The notes: generated by a model not told the origin, from the letters alone. 64,000 nucleotides of DNA from JBKEDC01 sp047975205 (GCA_047975205.1 JBKEDC010000003.1:16035-80034); one strand, 5' to 3'; shown: positions 1-9,807, counted from the first letter of the stretch. Numbers and translations are program-made.

Positions 1-453
1 GATATTGATTTGGTAGCCCCACTCATACTTGCCAAACGTGTTGCTCCTAATATGATTAAACAACGTTCGGGTAAAATCATCAATATGTGTTCTATGATGA
101 GCGTTTATGGCAGGAATTCAGTTTCAGCATACGCTGCTGCCAAAGGAGGGTTAAAACTCTTAACCGCCAACATGTGTTGCGAATGGGCAAAATATAATGT
201 TCAGATTAATGGAATAGGACCCGGATATATTGCTACTTCTCAAACCGGACCTATTCGTGAAAATGGACATCCATTTAATGATCTTGTAATGATGAGAACT
301 CCTGCCGGACGTTGGGGAGAACCAGAAGACGTTGGTAATGCCGCTATTTTCTTAGCCTCGAAAGCTGCCAATTTTGTAAATGGTCAAGTGCTATATGTTG
401 ATGGTGGTATTCTAGCTAACTTTGGTTATGTAGCCGGAGAAAATGATTTATAA
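1..453 (+). CDS. SDR-family oxidoreductase, gluconate 5-dehydrogenase-like (5'-truncated by window edge)
   Basis: The reading frame is open from base 1, so this is the C-terminal part of a longer gene and no true start is visible. The sequence has the short-chain dehydrogenase active site: Ser in the SMMSVYG segment, then Tyr and Lys of the YxxxK motif (SAYAAAKGG). It also has the NGIGPGYI segment and the C-terminal FVNGQVLYVDGG signature. The fit is best with gluconate 5-dehydrogenase/KduD-like NAD(P)-dependent enzymes, which Bacteroidales use in uronate and ketogluconate breakdown. The Rossmann N-terminus with the cofactor-binding glycines is missing, so substrate and cofactor preference are inferred from the family. 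A strong hairpin follows the stop codon. Confidence 0.8.
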   Translation, partial: DIDLVAPLILAKRVAPNMIKQRSGKIINMCSMMSVYGRNSVSAYAAAKGGLKLLTANMCCEWAKYNVQINGIGPGYIATSQTGPIRENGHPFNDLVMMRTPAGRWGEPEDVGNAAIFLASKAANFVNGQVLYVDGGILANFGYVAGENDL

Positions 454-484
454 TCAATCGCATTGACTTAAGCCTTAAACAACA

Positions 485-521
485 ATAGAGGATATCTCAC
501 ACGAATAGAGATATCCTCTAT
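485..521. terminator. 14-bp perfect hairpin downstream of SDR gene
   Basis: Bases 485-498 are exactly complementary to 508-521 with a 9-nt loop. The hairpin lies 32 nt after the SDR stop and is followed by a modest T-rich tract. It probably ends SDR transcription and may also serve the converging gene from the right. Confidence 0.7.
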
Positions 522-829
522 TTATGTTATTAGTCCAACATTTCACATGTTTCCATCCTCGGCATCAAAGCAAAAGATTCTAGCGGTAAACGCTCCTCAA
601 TTTATGATATGAAAAAGCATTTTTGCTGGTTATATTTTCCACTGAAAACTCAAAAAAACAGTAATTGGGCTAATTCTTGGTAATACATAGAATTAAAAAT
701 TAGTTTGGGTATCCATATTTTTGAAATATAGACTCTAAAATTATTTCTTACGTTCATATGTTTTTGAGAATTGATACAAACTGGAATAATTCTGCAAATA
801 TTCTTTCTATTTTCAATAAAAATAGTAGT
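522..829. other. Intergenic, AT-rich, no intact gene
   Basis: This is about 308 nt between two convergent genes. No promoter or RNA gene was recognised. On the minus strand a short open segment (about 535-605) could encode 22 residues that look protein-like and end in a stop codon. It has no start and may be chance or a gene remnant. Confidence 0.4.
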
Positions 830-3010
830 CTAAATTGATTGGTTTTGAATAATATATTGATAATCAATTTCACTATAATAAGCACATGCTTTCATTTGCA
901 GCTTGAGGCTTAATTCTGCAACATGAGCTAAAATTCGTGCTTGTTGAACAACCACTGAATCGGTACTGTTTTGTTGCAATTCATTTAATCGATTGATTAT
1001 AGTTTTCTGCTCTTTCACCCTATTACTAACATCCGAATCCATAGGTATTTGTATTGTTTTCATAACAGCCAATATTTCATCGGCAACTTCAACTAAACCT
1101 GCTCTATACATATCTCCATTTTCTCTACGGACACCCAATGCCGATAAATAAGATATTAATGCATGATTATGATAAGTTAACTTTAATAAGTTTTCTCGGA
1201 ACTTCTTGTTTTGTTTAGGCTCTAATCGCATATTTTGCCAAGCTAAAGCGAGGGCATTATCTGCACGATGCGCTTCTCGCCTTGCCACTCTATAATCAAA
1301 ATCTTCTTCAGGTAGTTTATACACATGCGCTTTGATTATATTTTGAAGGTAAGATGCATTCGCCCTAAAGGCAACATTCAGCAGGCTAGGTATTCGTTTC
1401 CCTTGAAAATCAGGCCACAAAAACCTTACGGTAATAATAGTTATGACTGAACCTATAATCGTATCAAACAATCTCGATTCCATAACACCTACTCCCTCTT
1501 GAGATACCAAATTGAAAACACAAAGCACATAGGTAGTTATAAAGATAACAGCGTAGCTGTATCTACGTCTAAGCCAATATAAAAATAGATAAGCTGATGT
1601 CAATAAAAAGATGATCTGCCCCGCCATAGTAGGCAGTAATCGGGTGAGTGATACACCTAACACCACCCCAAATATTGTTCCAAAAACACGCTGAAAAAAA
1701 CGTCGTCGAGTTTCACTAAATGTTGATTGACAGACTACCAAAGCCGTAAGTACCACCCAATCTCCCTGAACTAAGTTAAATGATTCTGAAACTACATAAC
1801 TAAGCGTTAAACATATTGACAGACGTATGGCATGGCGCATTCGGGGGTGCTGAAAGCTCAATTGTTCTACAAATCGCTCCTTTATTGTTCGAGTGTCTTT
1901 AGCCAGTCTTGGCATAATAGAGCTTATATTTTCTTTGGTCAAACTACCTGTTATTTCACTCGACCGCTTAAGGTTTTGTACGATATAACGCAGAGGGTGG
2001 TCAGTATCCAAATGATAATATTCTTGTTTCTCTTCCAAAGATTTAACTGACCAACCTATCAACGTTGGAGGCTTATAGGGAATATGCACCAACAAACTAT
2101 ATGAAAACAATTCAGAAGCTTCTCCAAGCATATAGATTACTTGACCAAGCCCTTCCAACATCTCCTTTTCCTCTTCTGTGTGATTAATAAAATCATAACG
2201 TTCATGAGTGGACGTTGCTCGTTCATGTAGAGCTTGTAATTGCATGAAATAATGTAAATAACGACGTAATTTTACATTCTCGCCCTCAATATCTGCATAA
2301 CTTCGCATAAGGGCTCTGCATTGGTCAAGAGACTCCACTAAACGGACATTTTTAATAGTTAAATTATTGCGAATAGTTTGCTGCACTGCTGTATCGCTCA
2401 TAAACAATTGAGCCTTCTCTTTTTGATATGTTGCCAATGCCCGAAACCCCCTCGCCAATTGTTCTTCCAACAATCGATAAGGATTCAAATGCAATAGAAA
2501 TAAAGAGAAGAGTCCGTGAAAAAGTGCCCCTGCCGACAGTAGCAAAGCAGGCATATACCATATTCGGTTTGCATCAACACTCATCATAGCATAAATGCCT
2601 ACCAGAATAGCTCCAAAGGTTATTCCTCGAAACCTTTCACTTAGTCCACCAATAAGAATAAACACCACAGACGACAATGCTAGCCCAATCCCTAATAATA
2701 TGATGTTATCTTTAAGTAACATCACTGCAAAACCGGAAATACCAAAACCTAATACTTTAAGCAACAAAGCTGCAATGCGTCCACGAGGATGGTCATCAGT
2801 TTCTGAAAGTGCATCTGCCAAGATGCCAAGAGCTAGCGTACTGGCTATATAATTATGTCCTCTCCATATAAATGGCACACATATAGCAGCTATCACGAAA
2901 GTCACTTTAATTGCTTTTTGCCTGTCCGGACTGCTCCAAAACCATCTTCGCCAAGGCTCATACCAGTTTTGTTTATTCAGCCATTTCTTTAATATTGTGT
3001 ATATTTTCAT
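830..3010 (-). CDS. FUSC/YccS-like inner-membrane protein
   Basis: This 726-aa protein has two hydrophobic blocks, residues about 30-175 and about 400-515, each followed by a long soluble alpha-helical region. That is the duplicated architecture of the YccS/YhfK (FUSC-like, aromatic-acid exporter-related) family, and the length matches. Function in this family is poorly defined; efflux of small organic acids is the usual suggestion. The ATG at 3010 gives a basic, Trp-rich N-terminus ahead of the first membrane block. It is a single gene, convergent with the SDR gene on its 3' side and followed upstream by kdsB in the same direction with a 120-nt gap. The family call is firm but the substrate is unknown. 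Confidence 0.8.
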   Translation of the reverse strand: MKIYTILKKWLNKQNWYEPWRRWFWSSPDRQKAIKVTFVIAAICVPFIWRGHNYIASTLALGILADALSETDDHPRGRIAALLLKVLGFGISGFAVMLLKDNIILLGIGLALSSVVFILIGGLSERFRGITFGAILVGIYAMMSVDANRIWYMPALLLSAGALFHGLFSLFLLHLNPYRLLEEQLARGFRALATYQKEKAQLFMSDTAVQQTIRNNLTIKNVRLVESLDQCRALMRSYADIEGENVKLRRYLHYFMQLQALHERATSTHERYDFINHTEEEKEMLEGLGQVIYMLGEASELFSYSLLVHIPYKPPTLIGWSVKSLEEKQEYYHLDTDHPLRYIVQNLKRSSEITGSLTKENISSIMPRLAKDTRTIKERFVEQLSFQHPRMRHAIRLSICLTLSYVVSESFNLVQGDWVVLTALVVCQSTFSETRRRFFQRVFGTIFGVVLGVSLTRLLPTMAGQIIFLLTSAYLFLYWLRRRYSYAVIFITTYVLCVFNLVSQEGVGVMESRLFDTIIGSVITIITVRFLWPDFQGKRIPSLLNVAFRANASYLQNIIKAHVYKLPEEDFDYRVARREAHRADNALALAWQNMRLEPKQNKKFRENLLKLTYHNHALISYLSALGVRRENGDMYRAGLVEVADEILAVMKTIQIPMDSDVSNRVKEQKTIINRLNELQQNSTDSVVVQQARILAHVAELSLKLQMKACAYYSEIDYQYIIQNQSI

Positions 3011-3130
3011 GTTATTTCAAATACTTTTTTGGCATAAAGAGTAAGCCATGAATCAATCCTAATCTGCAATTATATTACAAAGTAAGGGCAATTTATGCAA
3101 AGAATGGTTTCGCAAACTTTAAGTTTGGGT

Positions 3131-3880
3131 TTAATGCGTTTTATGCCAAAAGTCTTGCGCTTTTAACAGATCTTCCGGCGTGTCTATTCCAATGCTTTCA
3201 TGTTTGGTTTCTGCTATTTTAATCTTATACCCATTTTCCAGCCATCTTAATTGCTCTAAAGATTCTGCACATTCCAAAGCTGAAGGTCGAAGCGACGTTA
3301 ACTCCTGAAGCACGCTTTCCCGATAGGCATACATTCCCAAATGATAAAAAAAATGATGATTTTTCAACCATTCATTAGGCTCAACACCTCTTAAATAGGG
3401 AATAGTTGAGCGACTAAAAAGCATAGCAAAATTTTGTTGATCAAAAACCACTTTTGGTCTGTTGGAGTTGAATAATGTATCATCATCTTCCACTAATTTA
3501 ATCAAAGTAGCTATCTGTGTATTTTTATCGTCAAAACAGAGCTTTAGTGCTTCCAGTTGTTCTTTGCACACAAAAGGTTCATCACCTTGAATATTAACCA
3601 CTACATCGAAGCTAATTTGTTTCTTCAATATAAAAGCAGCTTCCGCTACTCTATCCGTTCCGCTCAGGTGCTCAGGTGAAGTCAACACTACTTTACCGCC
3701 GAAACTATCAACGGCTTGAGCTATGCGATTATCATCGGTAGCTACCCAAACATTTTCGAAACATTGAGATGCTTTTTCATATACATGGTGAATAATAAAT
3801 TTGCCTGCTAATTTCTTCAATGGTTTCCCGGGAAATCGAGTTGATTGATATCGAGCAGGTATAATGGCTAAATAATTCAT
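3131..3880 (-). CDS. kdsB: 3-deoxy-manno-octulosonate cytidylyltransferase
   Basis: This 249-aa protein is the usual KdsB length. It activates Kdo with CTP to give CMP-Kdo, the donor for the lipid A inner core, in the cytoplasm. Visible motifs are the N-terminal nucleotide-binding IIPARYQSTRFPGKPL segment, VATDD at about residue 46, and NIQGDEPF at about 97 with the metal-binding acidic residues. The C-terminal ESIGIDTPEDL segment is typical. The ATG at 3880 places the IIPAR motif at residue 6, as in homologues. It shares its upstream region with the divergent response regulator gene, separated by 292 nt. Confidence 0.95.
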   Translation of the reverse strand: MNYLAIIPARYQSTRFPGKPLKKLAGKFIIHHVYEKASQCFENVWVATDDNRIAQAVDSFGGKVVLTSPEHLSGTDRVAEAAFILKKQISFDVVVNIQGDEPFVCKEQLEALKLCFDDKNTQIATLIKLVEDDDTLFNSNRPKVVFDQQNFAMLFSRSTIPYLRGVEPNEWLKNHHFFYHLGMYAYRESVLQELTSLRPSALECAESLEQLRWLENGYKIKIAETKHESIGIDTPEDLLKAQDFWHKTH

Positions 3881-4172
3881 ATTTTGCTAATTATTAATAG
3901 TTTTTCTTGGGGGTTCTCATTATGATAATGCGTCCTTTAACTTAAAAAAATTATTGTTAATAAATAAATAGATTTGTTATATTAACATCGCTTTTTCATC
4001 TTAGATTGTGATTTTCTACAAAGTTCTTATATTTTCGCAGAATAACAATATTTCGTCTATCTACGTATATTGTGCATAAGATAGATGGAATGAACATTTT
4101 TTATCATTTTACGTTTCTTTGTCGTACGAACGTTTTATTGAATACGTAATCTTAACTAATTTGAAGTACATT
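3881..4172. other. Divergent intergenic region between kdsB and receiver gene
   Basis: This AT-rich region of 292 nt must hold promoters for both flanking genes. The segment about 4110-4125 contains TACGTTTC, a near match to the Bacteroidetes -7 motif TAnnTTTG on the plus strand. No hairpin or known riboswitch was recognised. Confidence 0.4.
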
Positions 4173-4541
4173 ATGTCAAAAAAAATCTTAGTAGCTGAGG
4201 ATAATAAACTTATTTTAGAAACTATTTGTCATAAACTTGTTAAGGATGGCTACGAAGTTATCAAAACAGTTAATGGTAGAGAATGTAGTGAGTATATTGC
4301 TGCGCACAAAGAAGAAATAGACTTATTAATTACAGATTTATATATGCCATTTTTAAATGGACACGAAATAATTAATATGGTAAGAGAGGAACTTGGTTTA
4401 AAAATTCCGATTCTAGTTCTTTCTGCTGATGGGGCTGAAGATTCTGTTCTAAAAGCCTTTGAATTAGGAGCAGATGATTATGTCATTAAACCTTTTAGTT
4501 TAAGTGAGCTTACTATTCGTCTGAAAAAGATGCTTCGTTAA
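4173..4541 (+). CDS. Single-domain response regulator (CheY-like receiver)
   Basis: The 122-aa product is a receiver domain with no output domain. It has the acidic pair near the start (AEDN), the phosphoacceptor Asp in LLITDLYMP, and the conserved Lys in YVIKPF followed by a short helix. I chose the ATG at 4173 because it begins directly with the first beta strand; an upstream TTG at 4119 would add 18 unconserved residues. It is the first gene of a tight same-strand series (4.2-11.1 kb) of barrel, HEAT protein, glycosyltransferase and sigma-54 activator. It may therefore control that system by protein-protein contact. No cognate histidine kinase is in the window. Confidence 0.9.
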   Translation: MSKKILVAEDNKLILETICHKLVKDGYEVIKTVNGRECSEYIAAHKEEIDLLITDLYMPFLNGHEIINMVREELGLKIPILVLSADGAEDSVLKAFELGADDYVIKPFSLSELTIRLKKMLR

Positions 4542-4586
4542 TGCTTTCAATCTTAAAAAATTCTCTATAATTTAATTTACTAGTTC

Positions 4587-6389
4587 ATGAACTTGTTTAC
4601 ACAAAGTAACATTCAAAGAATCACTTTTGCTTTTTTGTTCTTTCTTAGTCTCGTTGTTGTGGGAAAGAAAGAAGCAGTGGCTCAAGATAAGGTTCAAATC
4701 AATGCTGATTCCTTATTTTTGGTAGCTCGACAATACGCTTTCAATAATAATTATAAAAAAGCATTTCACATCACTGAGAAGATTTTAGCCCAAAATCCTG
4801 ATTATTATGACGTATTAATTCTTCAATGTAGAATGTTTGCATGGAAAGGTGATTATGCTAAGGCTAAAGAGATAGCTTCTGAGGTTTTGACAAAGGATCC
4901 CAAGAATTATGATGCTTACGATGCTTTATCAAGTATCTACCTTTGGAATAACCAAAACGAAGAATGCGTTGTAACCATTAATAAAGCATTGTATTTATTT
5001 GAGGATGATGTCAATCTACTCATTAAAAAGACAAAAGCATTATTGGCTTCAAAGAATTATAGTGGAGCCCAAGAAACCGTTGATATTTTATTAGGACTTG
5101 ATCCTGAGAATTCGGATATAAAGAAGCTTAGCGATAGAGTTCGGATAGAGTCTACGCATGAAAATCCAATCAATGCTGATTCTCTATTTGTAGTTGCCAG
5201 AAATAAGGCTGCAAATGGTGATTACGTAGTAGCTCGACAAACCGCTGATCAAATATTAGAGCTTTTCCCGGATTACACTGATGCTCAGTTGTTAGTAGCT
5301 AGAACTTATGCATGGGACAAACGCTATGATTTAGCTCAAAAGGAGTTAGGCAAAGTTTTAAGCGAAGATGATAAAAACTATGATGCTTTAGATTTACAGA
5401 CTGACATCTATTTTTGGGATAACAAATATGATTTATGTTCCAAGTCGATAGATGATGCACTTATTACCTACCCCAAGGATATACACTTGCTATCTAAGAA
5501 GTTTAAAGTCCAGGTTGCTCTAAAAGATAATGCCGGAGCAGAGAAAACATTAAAATATTTAGAAGAGTTAGACCCTGAAAATACAATAGTCAAGGGTGAA
5601 AAAAAAAAAATAGCCGTTAACCAGCCCTATCGAAACATTATTCGAGTTGAATATAATTACGAAACATTCAATGAGCCTTGGAAACGAATGTGGAATATGA
5701 CAGGACTTTCCTATGGCAGACGGACAAAAAAATATGGTGACTTTTATGCTAATATTTTCATGGCAGACTTAGTTCTTCCCGGGGAATCTTTTGGAAAGGA
5801 TTTAGGCTATCAATTTGAATTAGAGTGTTATCCAAAGATTGATGATAATAACACATTTTTCTTTTCATATGCTTATTCTCCAAGCTCTATATTCTCTACC
5901 CACCGATTAGGTATTGAATATTATAGAAGCTTCCCTGATATCATTGATTTTTCACTGGGTTATCGGTATATGAATTTTTCTAATGATCTCGAGACTCCCG
6001 TGAATGTGAATATTCTTACCGGTTCTGTTTCTAAATATTTTGGAAATTATTGGTTGTCATTCCGACCCTATGTTGTTTTTGCCAGTAATGTTGAAAAAGT
6101 GAATTCAAACTATCAATTAATCGGACGAAAATATTTGAATAGACCTGAAAGTTTCGTTGGGTTAACACTCGGATATGGCATTACCTCTCCTGATAATAGT
6201 TCTTTTTCCAGCTATGGAAGTAACATTCCGTTTTTTAATACCTATGCTGCACAAGCTCAGTTTAAATACCGCCTTACTTCGTTTTTATTACTCGATACTT
6301 ATTTTGTTTATGAGAATGCAGAATACGAACCGGGATTACATAGAGGACAAATTAATTTTAGAATAGCCTTATCATGCTTACTTTACTAA
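4587..6389 (+). CDS. TPR-repeat outer-membrane beta-barrel (YaiO-like)
   Basis: The 600-aa protein has a signal peptide (hydrophobic stretch about 11-30, likely cleaved near AVAQ). Two TPR-rich segments follow, and then a roughly 250-residue C-terminal region of alternating aromatic strands ending in LLY, typical of an outer-membrane barrel of the YaiO type. The TPR part is an internal duplication: both copies begin INADSLF (residues 38 and 195), a period of 157 residues. TPR plus barrel is also how polysaccharide secretins such as PgaA, AlgK/AlgE and BcsC are built, so glycan export is a reasonable inference given the adjacent glycosyltransferase. It overlaps the next gene by one base (TAATG). 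Confidence 0.8.
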   Translation: MNLFTQSNIQRITFAFLFFLSLVVVGKKEAVAQDKVQINADSLFLVARQYAFNNNYKKAFHITEKILAQNPDYYDVLILQCRMFAWKGDYAKAKEIASEVLTKDPKNYDAYDALSSIYLWNNQNEECVVTINKALYLFEDDVNLLIKKTKALLASKNYSGAQETVDILLGLDPENSDIKKLSDRVRIESTHENPINADSLFVVARNKAANGDYVVARQTADQILELFPDYTDAQLLVARTYAWDKRYDLAQKELGKVLSEDDKNYDALDLQTDIYFWDNKYDLCSKSIDDALITYPKDIHLLSKKFKVQVALKDNAGAEKTLKYLEELDPENTIVKGEKKKIAVNQPYRNIIRVEYNYETFNEPWKRMWNMTGLSYGRRTKKYGDFYANIFMADLVLPGESFGKDLGYQFELECYPKIDDNNTFFFSYAYSPSSIFSTHRLGIEYYRSFPDIIDFSLGYRYMNFSNDLETPVNVNILTGSVSKYFGNYWLSFRPYVVFASNVEKVNSNYQLIGRKYLNRPESFVGLTLGYGITSPDNSSFSSYGSNIPFFNTYAAQAQFKYRLTSFLLLDTYFVYENAEYEPGLHRGQINFRIALSCLLY

Positions 6390-7783
6390 TGAAAAGGAAA
6401 CATTTAATAACAACGTTGATATTGCTTCTTATTTGGACAATCATTATATCTTCGGCTATATTTGGTTTAACTAGAGCAATACAAAGTTTTACGCCTGAAA
6501 AGTTAACTACAGAGCAAGCGGAACTAGATACTAAGTTAGATACCGAACAGGTTGGACAGCAAAATTCGCCATTTGGACATCAAGTAAAAGCATTTCAACC
6601 ATCTAATCATCCGACTGCCCTAAAAATTAGACATTTTGTTCGTTACTTTTTAACCGGATTAGTTGAATTCTACTTTCCGGAGAACTGGTCTCCCAAATTA
6701 ATTTCAGGTATTGAAAGTGTTGTTGGCATTCCTTTATTGGCAATAATGTTGTTGTGCACATTAATATTCATTACTTGCATACCTTTCATTGTGACATCTC
6801 TATTTATCGCAACTTTTCGAAAAGAGTATAAGATACAATATGCTGGTGATTTATACAATCAGTATGAAGAGACAATGATGGAATATTTGTTTGGTAGCCT
6901 TTCTGCTAAAGAAGTTGCAAAAAACATGCGTACGGTAAAATCTAGATTAGGAAAAGACCTTTTGATTGACAACCTGATGAATTATGAACGTAACCTATCG
7001 GGCGAATACGCTAATCGTGTTCTCGCACTTTATCGTTTAACCGGTTTGCATCGTTTTTCAGCTAAAAAAATCAAATCAAGGCGCATCGATCGACGTGTAA
7101 AAGGCATTCGAGAACTTTCTAACTTATATCCTTCCGGAGCTCTTAATGTGATTCAACACTATATAAATGATAAAAATCATTTAGTTCGCAGTGAGGCACA
7201 AGTAGCTTATGCTTCTCTTGATTCTACGGCTTCTTATCACTTCTTGGATGATTTAGATAAAGAATTCTCCACATGGACTCAGTTGAACATATTAAATTAC
7301 GTAAAGTTGCATGAGCAAAAAGTGCCGTCATTCCTGAAATGGATTGATTCTCCTAATAATGATGTTCAAATTTTTTGTATTTGCATGATCCAGTATTTTC
7401 AGCAGATTGAAAATGCAGATCATTTAATCGGTATGGTTTATCATCCCAACCGCCATGTGCGAGAACATGTATATGAGGCTATAAAAACACTCGAGTATAT
7501 TGATGCCAAAAATGTTTTAATAGGTCGATACTTTGATGAAATATCGTACAACAGATATTTAATTCTACAAGTATTTGAAGCAATCGGTTCTGTTGAAAAC
7601 ATTGATTTCTTATTACTTGCACTCGACGAAGAAAGTAGCACTGAATATAGGCTTCTGATATGCAAGATATTATTAGGATTTGGGACTAACGGAGAACAAG
7701 CTCTAAAACAGTATGCAGAGGAGAGAGATCAGGATGTGCTTAAGTACATCGATTTTATAAATAGGAAAAAACACATCGCGTAG
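6389..7783 (+). CDS. Membrane-anchored HEAT-repeat protein
   Basis: The 464-aa product starts at an ATG overlapping the previous stop (TAATG at 6387-6391); an in-frame ATG at 6374 is the alternative. There is a transmembrane segment near residues 8-28 and a second near 110-140. Between them lies a polar, probably periplasmic stretch of about 80 residues. The C-terminal two thirds, probably cytoplasmic, are alpha-helical with HEAT-like repeats (for example segments beginning VKGIRELS, VRSEAQVAY and VREHVYEAI). No enzymatic motif is visible. Placed between an outer-membrane barrel and a membrane glycosyltransferase, it could be a scaffold or regulatory subunit. The next gene begins 2 nt after its stop. 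Confidence 0.75.
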   Translation: MKRKHLITTLILLLIWTIIISSAIFGLTRAIQSFTPEKLTTEQAELDTKLDTEQVGQQNSPFGHQVKAFQPSNHPTALKIRHFVRYFLTGLVEFYFPENWSPKLISGIESVVGIPLLAIMLLCTLIFITCIPFIVTSLFIATFRKEYKIQYAGDLYNQYEETMMEYLFGSLSAKEVAKNMRTVKSRLGKDLLIDNLMNYERNLSGEYANRVLALYRLTGLHRFSAKKIKSRRIDRRVKGIRELSNLYPSGALNVIQHYINDKNHLVRSEAQVAYASLDSTASYHFLDDLDKEFSTWTQLNILNYVKLHEQKVPSFLKWIDSPNNDVQIFCICMIQYFQQIENADHLIGMVYHPNRHVREHVYEAIKTLEYIDAKNVLIGRYFDEISYNRYLILQVFEAIGSVENIDFLLLALDEESSTEYRLLICKILLGFGTNGEQALKQYAEERDQDVLKYIDFINRKKHIA

Positions 7784-7785
7784 TC

Positions 7786-9753
7786 ATGGAAAGTATTTGG
7801 AGTAGAGTGTGGATTGAAGTTGCTTTTTGGATAGAAAATTATATTTTTTGGTATGCCATTGCTATAATTATTCTTTATACGACATTGGCTGTGATATCAG
7901 CTTTCGTTTTAACCCGTTACAGCAAAGAGTCAAAGATAACTAATTACGGTGAAGTTCTCTCTTCGCCATATGCTCCTATGGTATCTATATTGACACCCGC
8001 TTATAATGAAGAGCTTAACATATATGAGAATGTAAAAGCACTACTTTCTCTTTATTATGCCAATTATGAAGTTGTGGTTATTAATGATGGAAGTTCTGAT
8101 AATACATTGGATGTAGTTATTAATGAATTTGATATGGAGAAAGTAGATACCTTTATCGATAACAGTATTCATTGTTCTGAAATTCGAGGTATTTATCGTT
8201 CTAGAAAGGCGTCTTTAAATAACTTAATTCTAATCGATAAGGTTAATGGAGGTAAGGCTGATGCACTTAATGCGGGAATTAATGTTTCATCAGGAAAATA
8301 CTTTGTAGCCATTGATTCTGATTGCGTAATGGATCCTCATGCCCTTCAGGTTTTGGTAAAACCATTCCTTGCCGATCAAAAAGGGAAAGAAACAATTGCA
8401 GTTGGTGGCGTTATTCGTATTGCCAACTCTTGTGTTATTGAAGATGGGCTGCTTGTTGACATTCAGTTACCCAAAAAGCTTCTTCCTTTATTCCAAGTTA
8501 TAGAATATAATCGTTCATTCCTTTTAGGACGCTTAGCTTGGGGTAAATTAAATGGTCTGCTTATTATTTCAGGAGCTTTAGGAATGTTCAACAAAGAAAT
8601 TGTCGTTGAATGTGGAGGATATTCCCGATATACCGTGGGTGAAGATATGGAGTTGGTTGTTCGCATGCGTCGTTATATGTCGGAAATTGCAAAACGTCCT
8701 TATAAAATTGACTACCTACCCGACCCTTTGTGTTGGACCGAAGCTCCGGCTAGTGCTAAGATTTTATCTAGGCAACGAAATCGTTGGACTCGAGGAACTA
8801 TTGAAACTTTGTTTGCTCATTGGAGTATGTTCTTAAACCCAAGGTATGGAATCATGGGTATGATGTCTCATCCATTTTGGACTTTCTTCGAATGGTTCGC
8901 TCCTATTATTGAGTTTATTGGTCTTCTTTACTTCGTAATATTAGTATTTATTGGACAGGCTAATTGGGCTATCTTCTTTACCACATTGACGTTTGTATAT
9001 GCTTTTGCGTTAACATTGAGTAGTGTGAGTATACTTTACGATCATCTTGTATATTTTAAGTATCGTAGAGTTAATACGCTCGCCCGTCAGCTCTTAGCTG
9101 CAGCTCTTGAACCATTTCTATATCATCCATTAATTACTTATGCTGCTCTACGTGGGAACTGGGACTATTTTGTGTTAAGAAAACGCAACTGGGGGAAAAT
9201 GACTAGAACCGGGTTAGGTGGAAATAGACAGGATGATAGCAGAAAAGTAACAGCAAAGAAAAAAGGTATTATTGCCTCTGTTTCTTTACTCGTATTGTTG
9301 GCAAGTTTCCTATTATTTGCAGAATTTGCATCTAAAGAATCAAAAGCTGTAAAAGAACTGCATACGGAATCGAACAAAATAGAAACAATTGCTCTACCTG
9401 ATCATTCGTCGGAAAGTATTGTTGTAGATGATAAAGCTGAAGATAACCTGTTAGAAAATCTCGTCAATACTACCGATGAAGAATCCATTGTCAATACTCC
9501 TAATGCCACTACAATAGATTCTACATTACCCTATCAACTTATTGTTGGAAATTTTAAAAACGATAGCAATGCAAAGCGTTTTATTCAAGATCTAAAAGAC
9601 AGGAATATAGACGCTGTTATTGTTCCTGTGAATAACGCTTCTTTTATCAGTTGTGGAAGCTTTTCTTCTTTAGAAGTAGCAAATCAGGCCAATCTTAATT
9701 TGAGTCAGAATTATCCTGACATAAAAGGTGCTTGGGTGTATTGCCGGAGATAA
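7786..9753 (+). CDS. Processive family-2 glycosyltransferase with C-terminal SPOR-like domain
   Basis: In this 655-aa membrane protein a TM segment (about 20-44) precedes a GT2 domain with the residues of processive synthases: NDGSSD (100-105), DSD (177-179), GED (285-287) and QRNRW (330-334). TM segments follow at about 368-392 and 394-417. A last TM (about 494-514) leads to a low-complexity acidic linker and a final domain (about 582-655) starting YQLIVGNF and containing SCGSFSSLEVAN, which resembles a SPOR peptidoglycan-binding domain. The catalytic part is like PgaC/IcaA and other synthases that polymerise and translocate a beta-linked polysaccharide. A SPOR-type tail on such a synthase is unusual. 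The polymer made is not predictable from sequence. Confidence 0.85.
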   Translation: MESIWSRVWIEVAFWIENYIFWYAIAIIILYTTLAVISAFVLTRYSKESKITNYGEVLSSPYAPMVSILTPAYNEELNIYENVKALLSLYYANYEVVVINDGSSDNTLDVVINEFDMEKVDTFIDNSIHCSEIRGIYRSRKASLNNLILIDKVNGGKADALNAGINVSSGKYFVAIDSDCVMDPHALQVLVKPFLADQKGKETIAVGGVIRIANSCVIEDGLLVDIQLPKKLLPLFQVIEYNRSFLLGRLAWGKLNGLLIISGALGMFNKEIVVECGGYSRYTVGEDMELVVRMRRYMSEIAKRPYKIDYLPDPLCWTEAPASAKILSRQRNRWTRGTIETLFAHWSMFLNPRYGIMGMMSHPFWTFFEWFAPIIEFIGLLYFVILVFIGQANWAIFFTTLTFVYAFALTLSSVSILYDHLVYFKYRRVNTLARQLLAAALEPFLYHPLITYAALRGNWDYFVLRKRNWGKMTRTGLGGNRQDDSRKVTAKKKGIIASVSLLVLLASFLLFAEFASKESKAVKELHTESNKIETIALPDHSSESIVVDDKAEDNLLENLVNTTDEESIVNTPNATTIDSTLPYQLIVGNFKNDSNAKRFIQDLKDRNIDAVIVPVNNASFISCGSFSSLEVANQANLNLSQNYPDIKGAWVYCRR

Positions 9754-9807
9754 AAGTAGTTCATTCGACTAAATTATTTAATTTTGTTGCTCCAAAACTT
9801 TAAAAGA

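Noticed and set aside
1832..2852. Open frames antisense to the FUSC protein gene
   Set aside because: They are shadows of a well-supported gene and have no initiation context.
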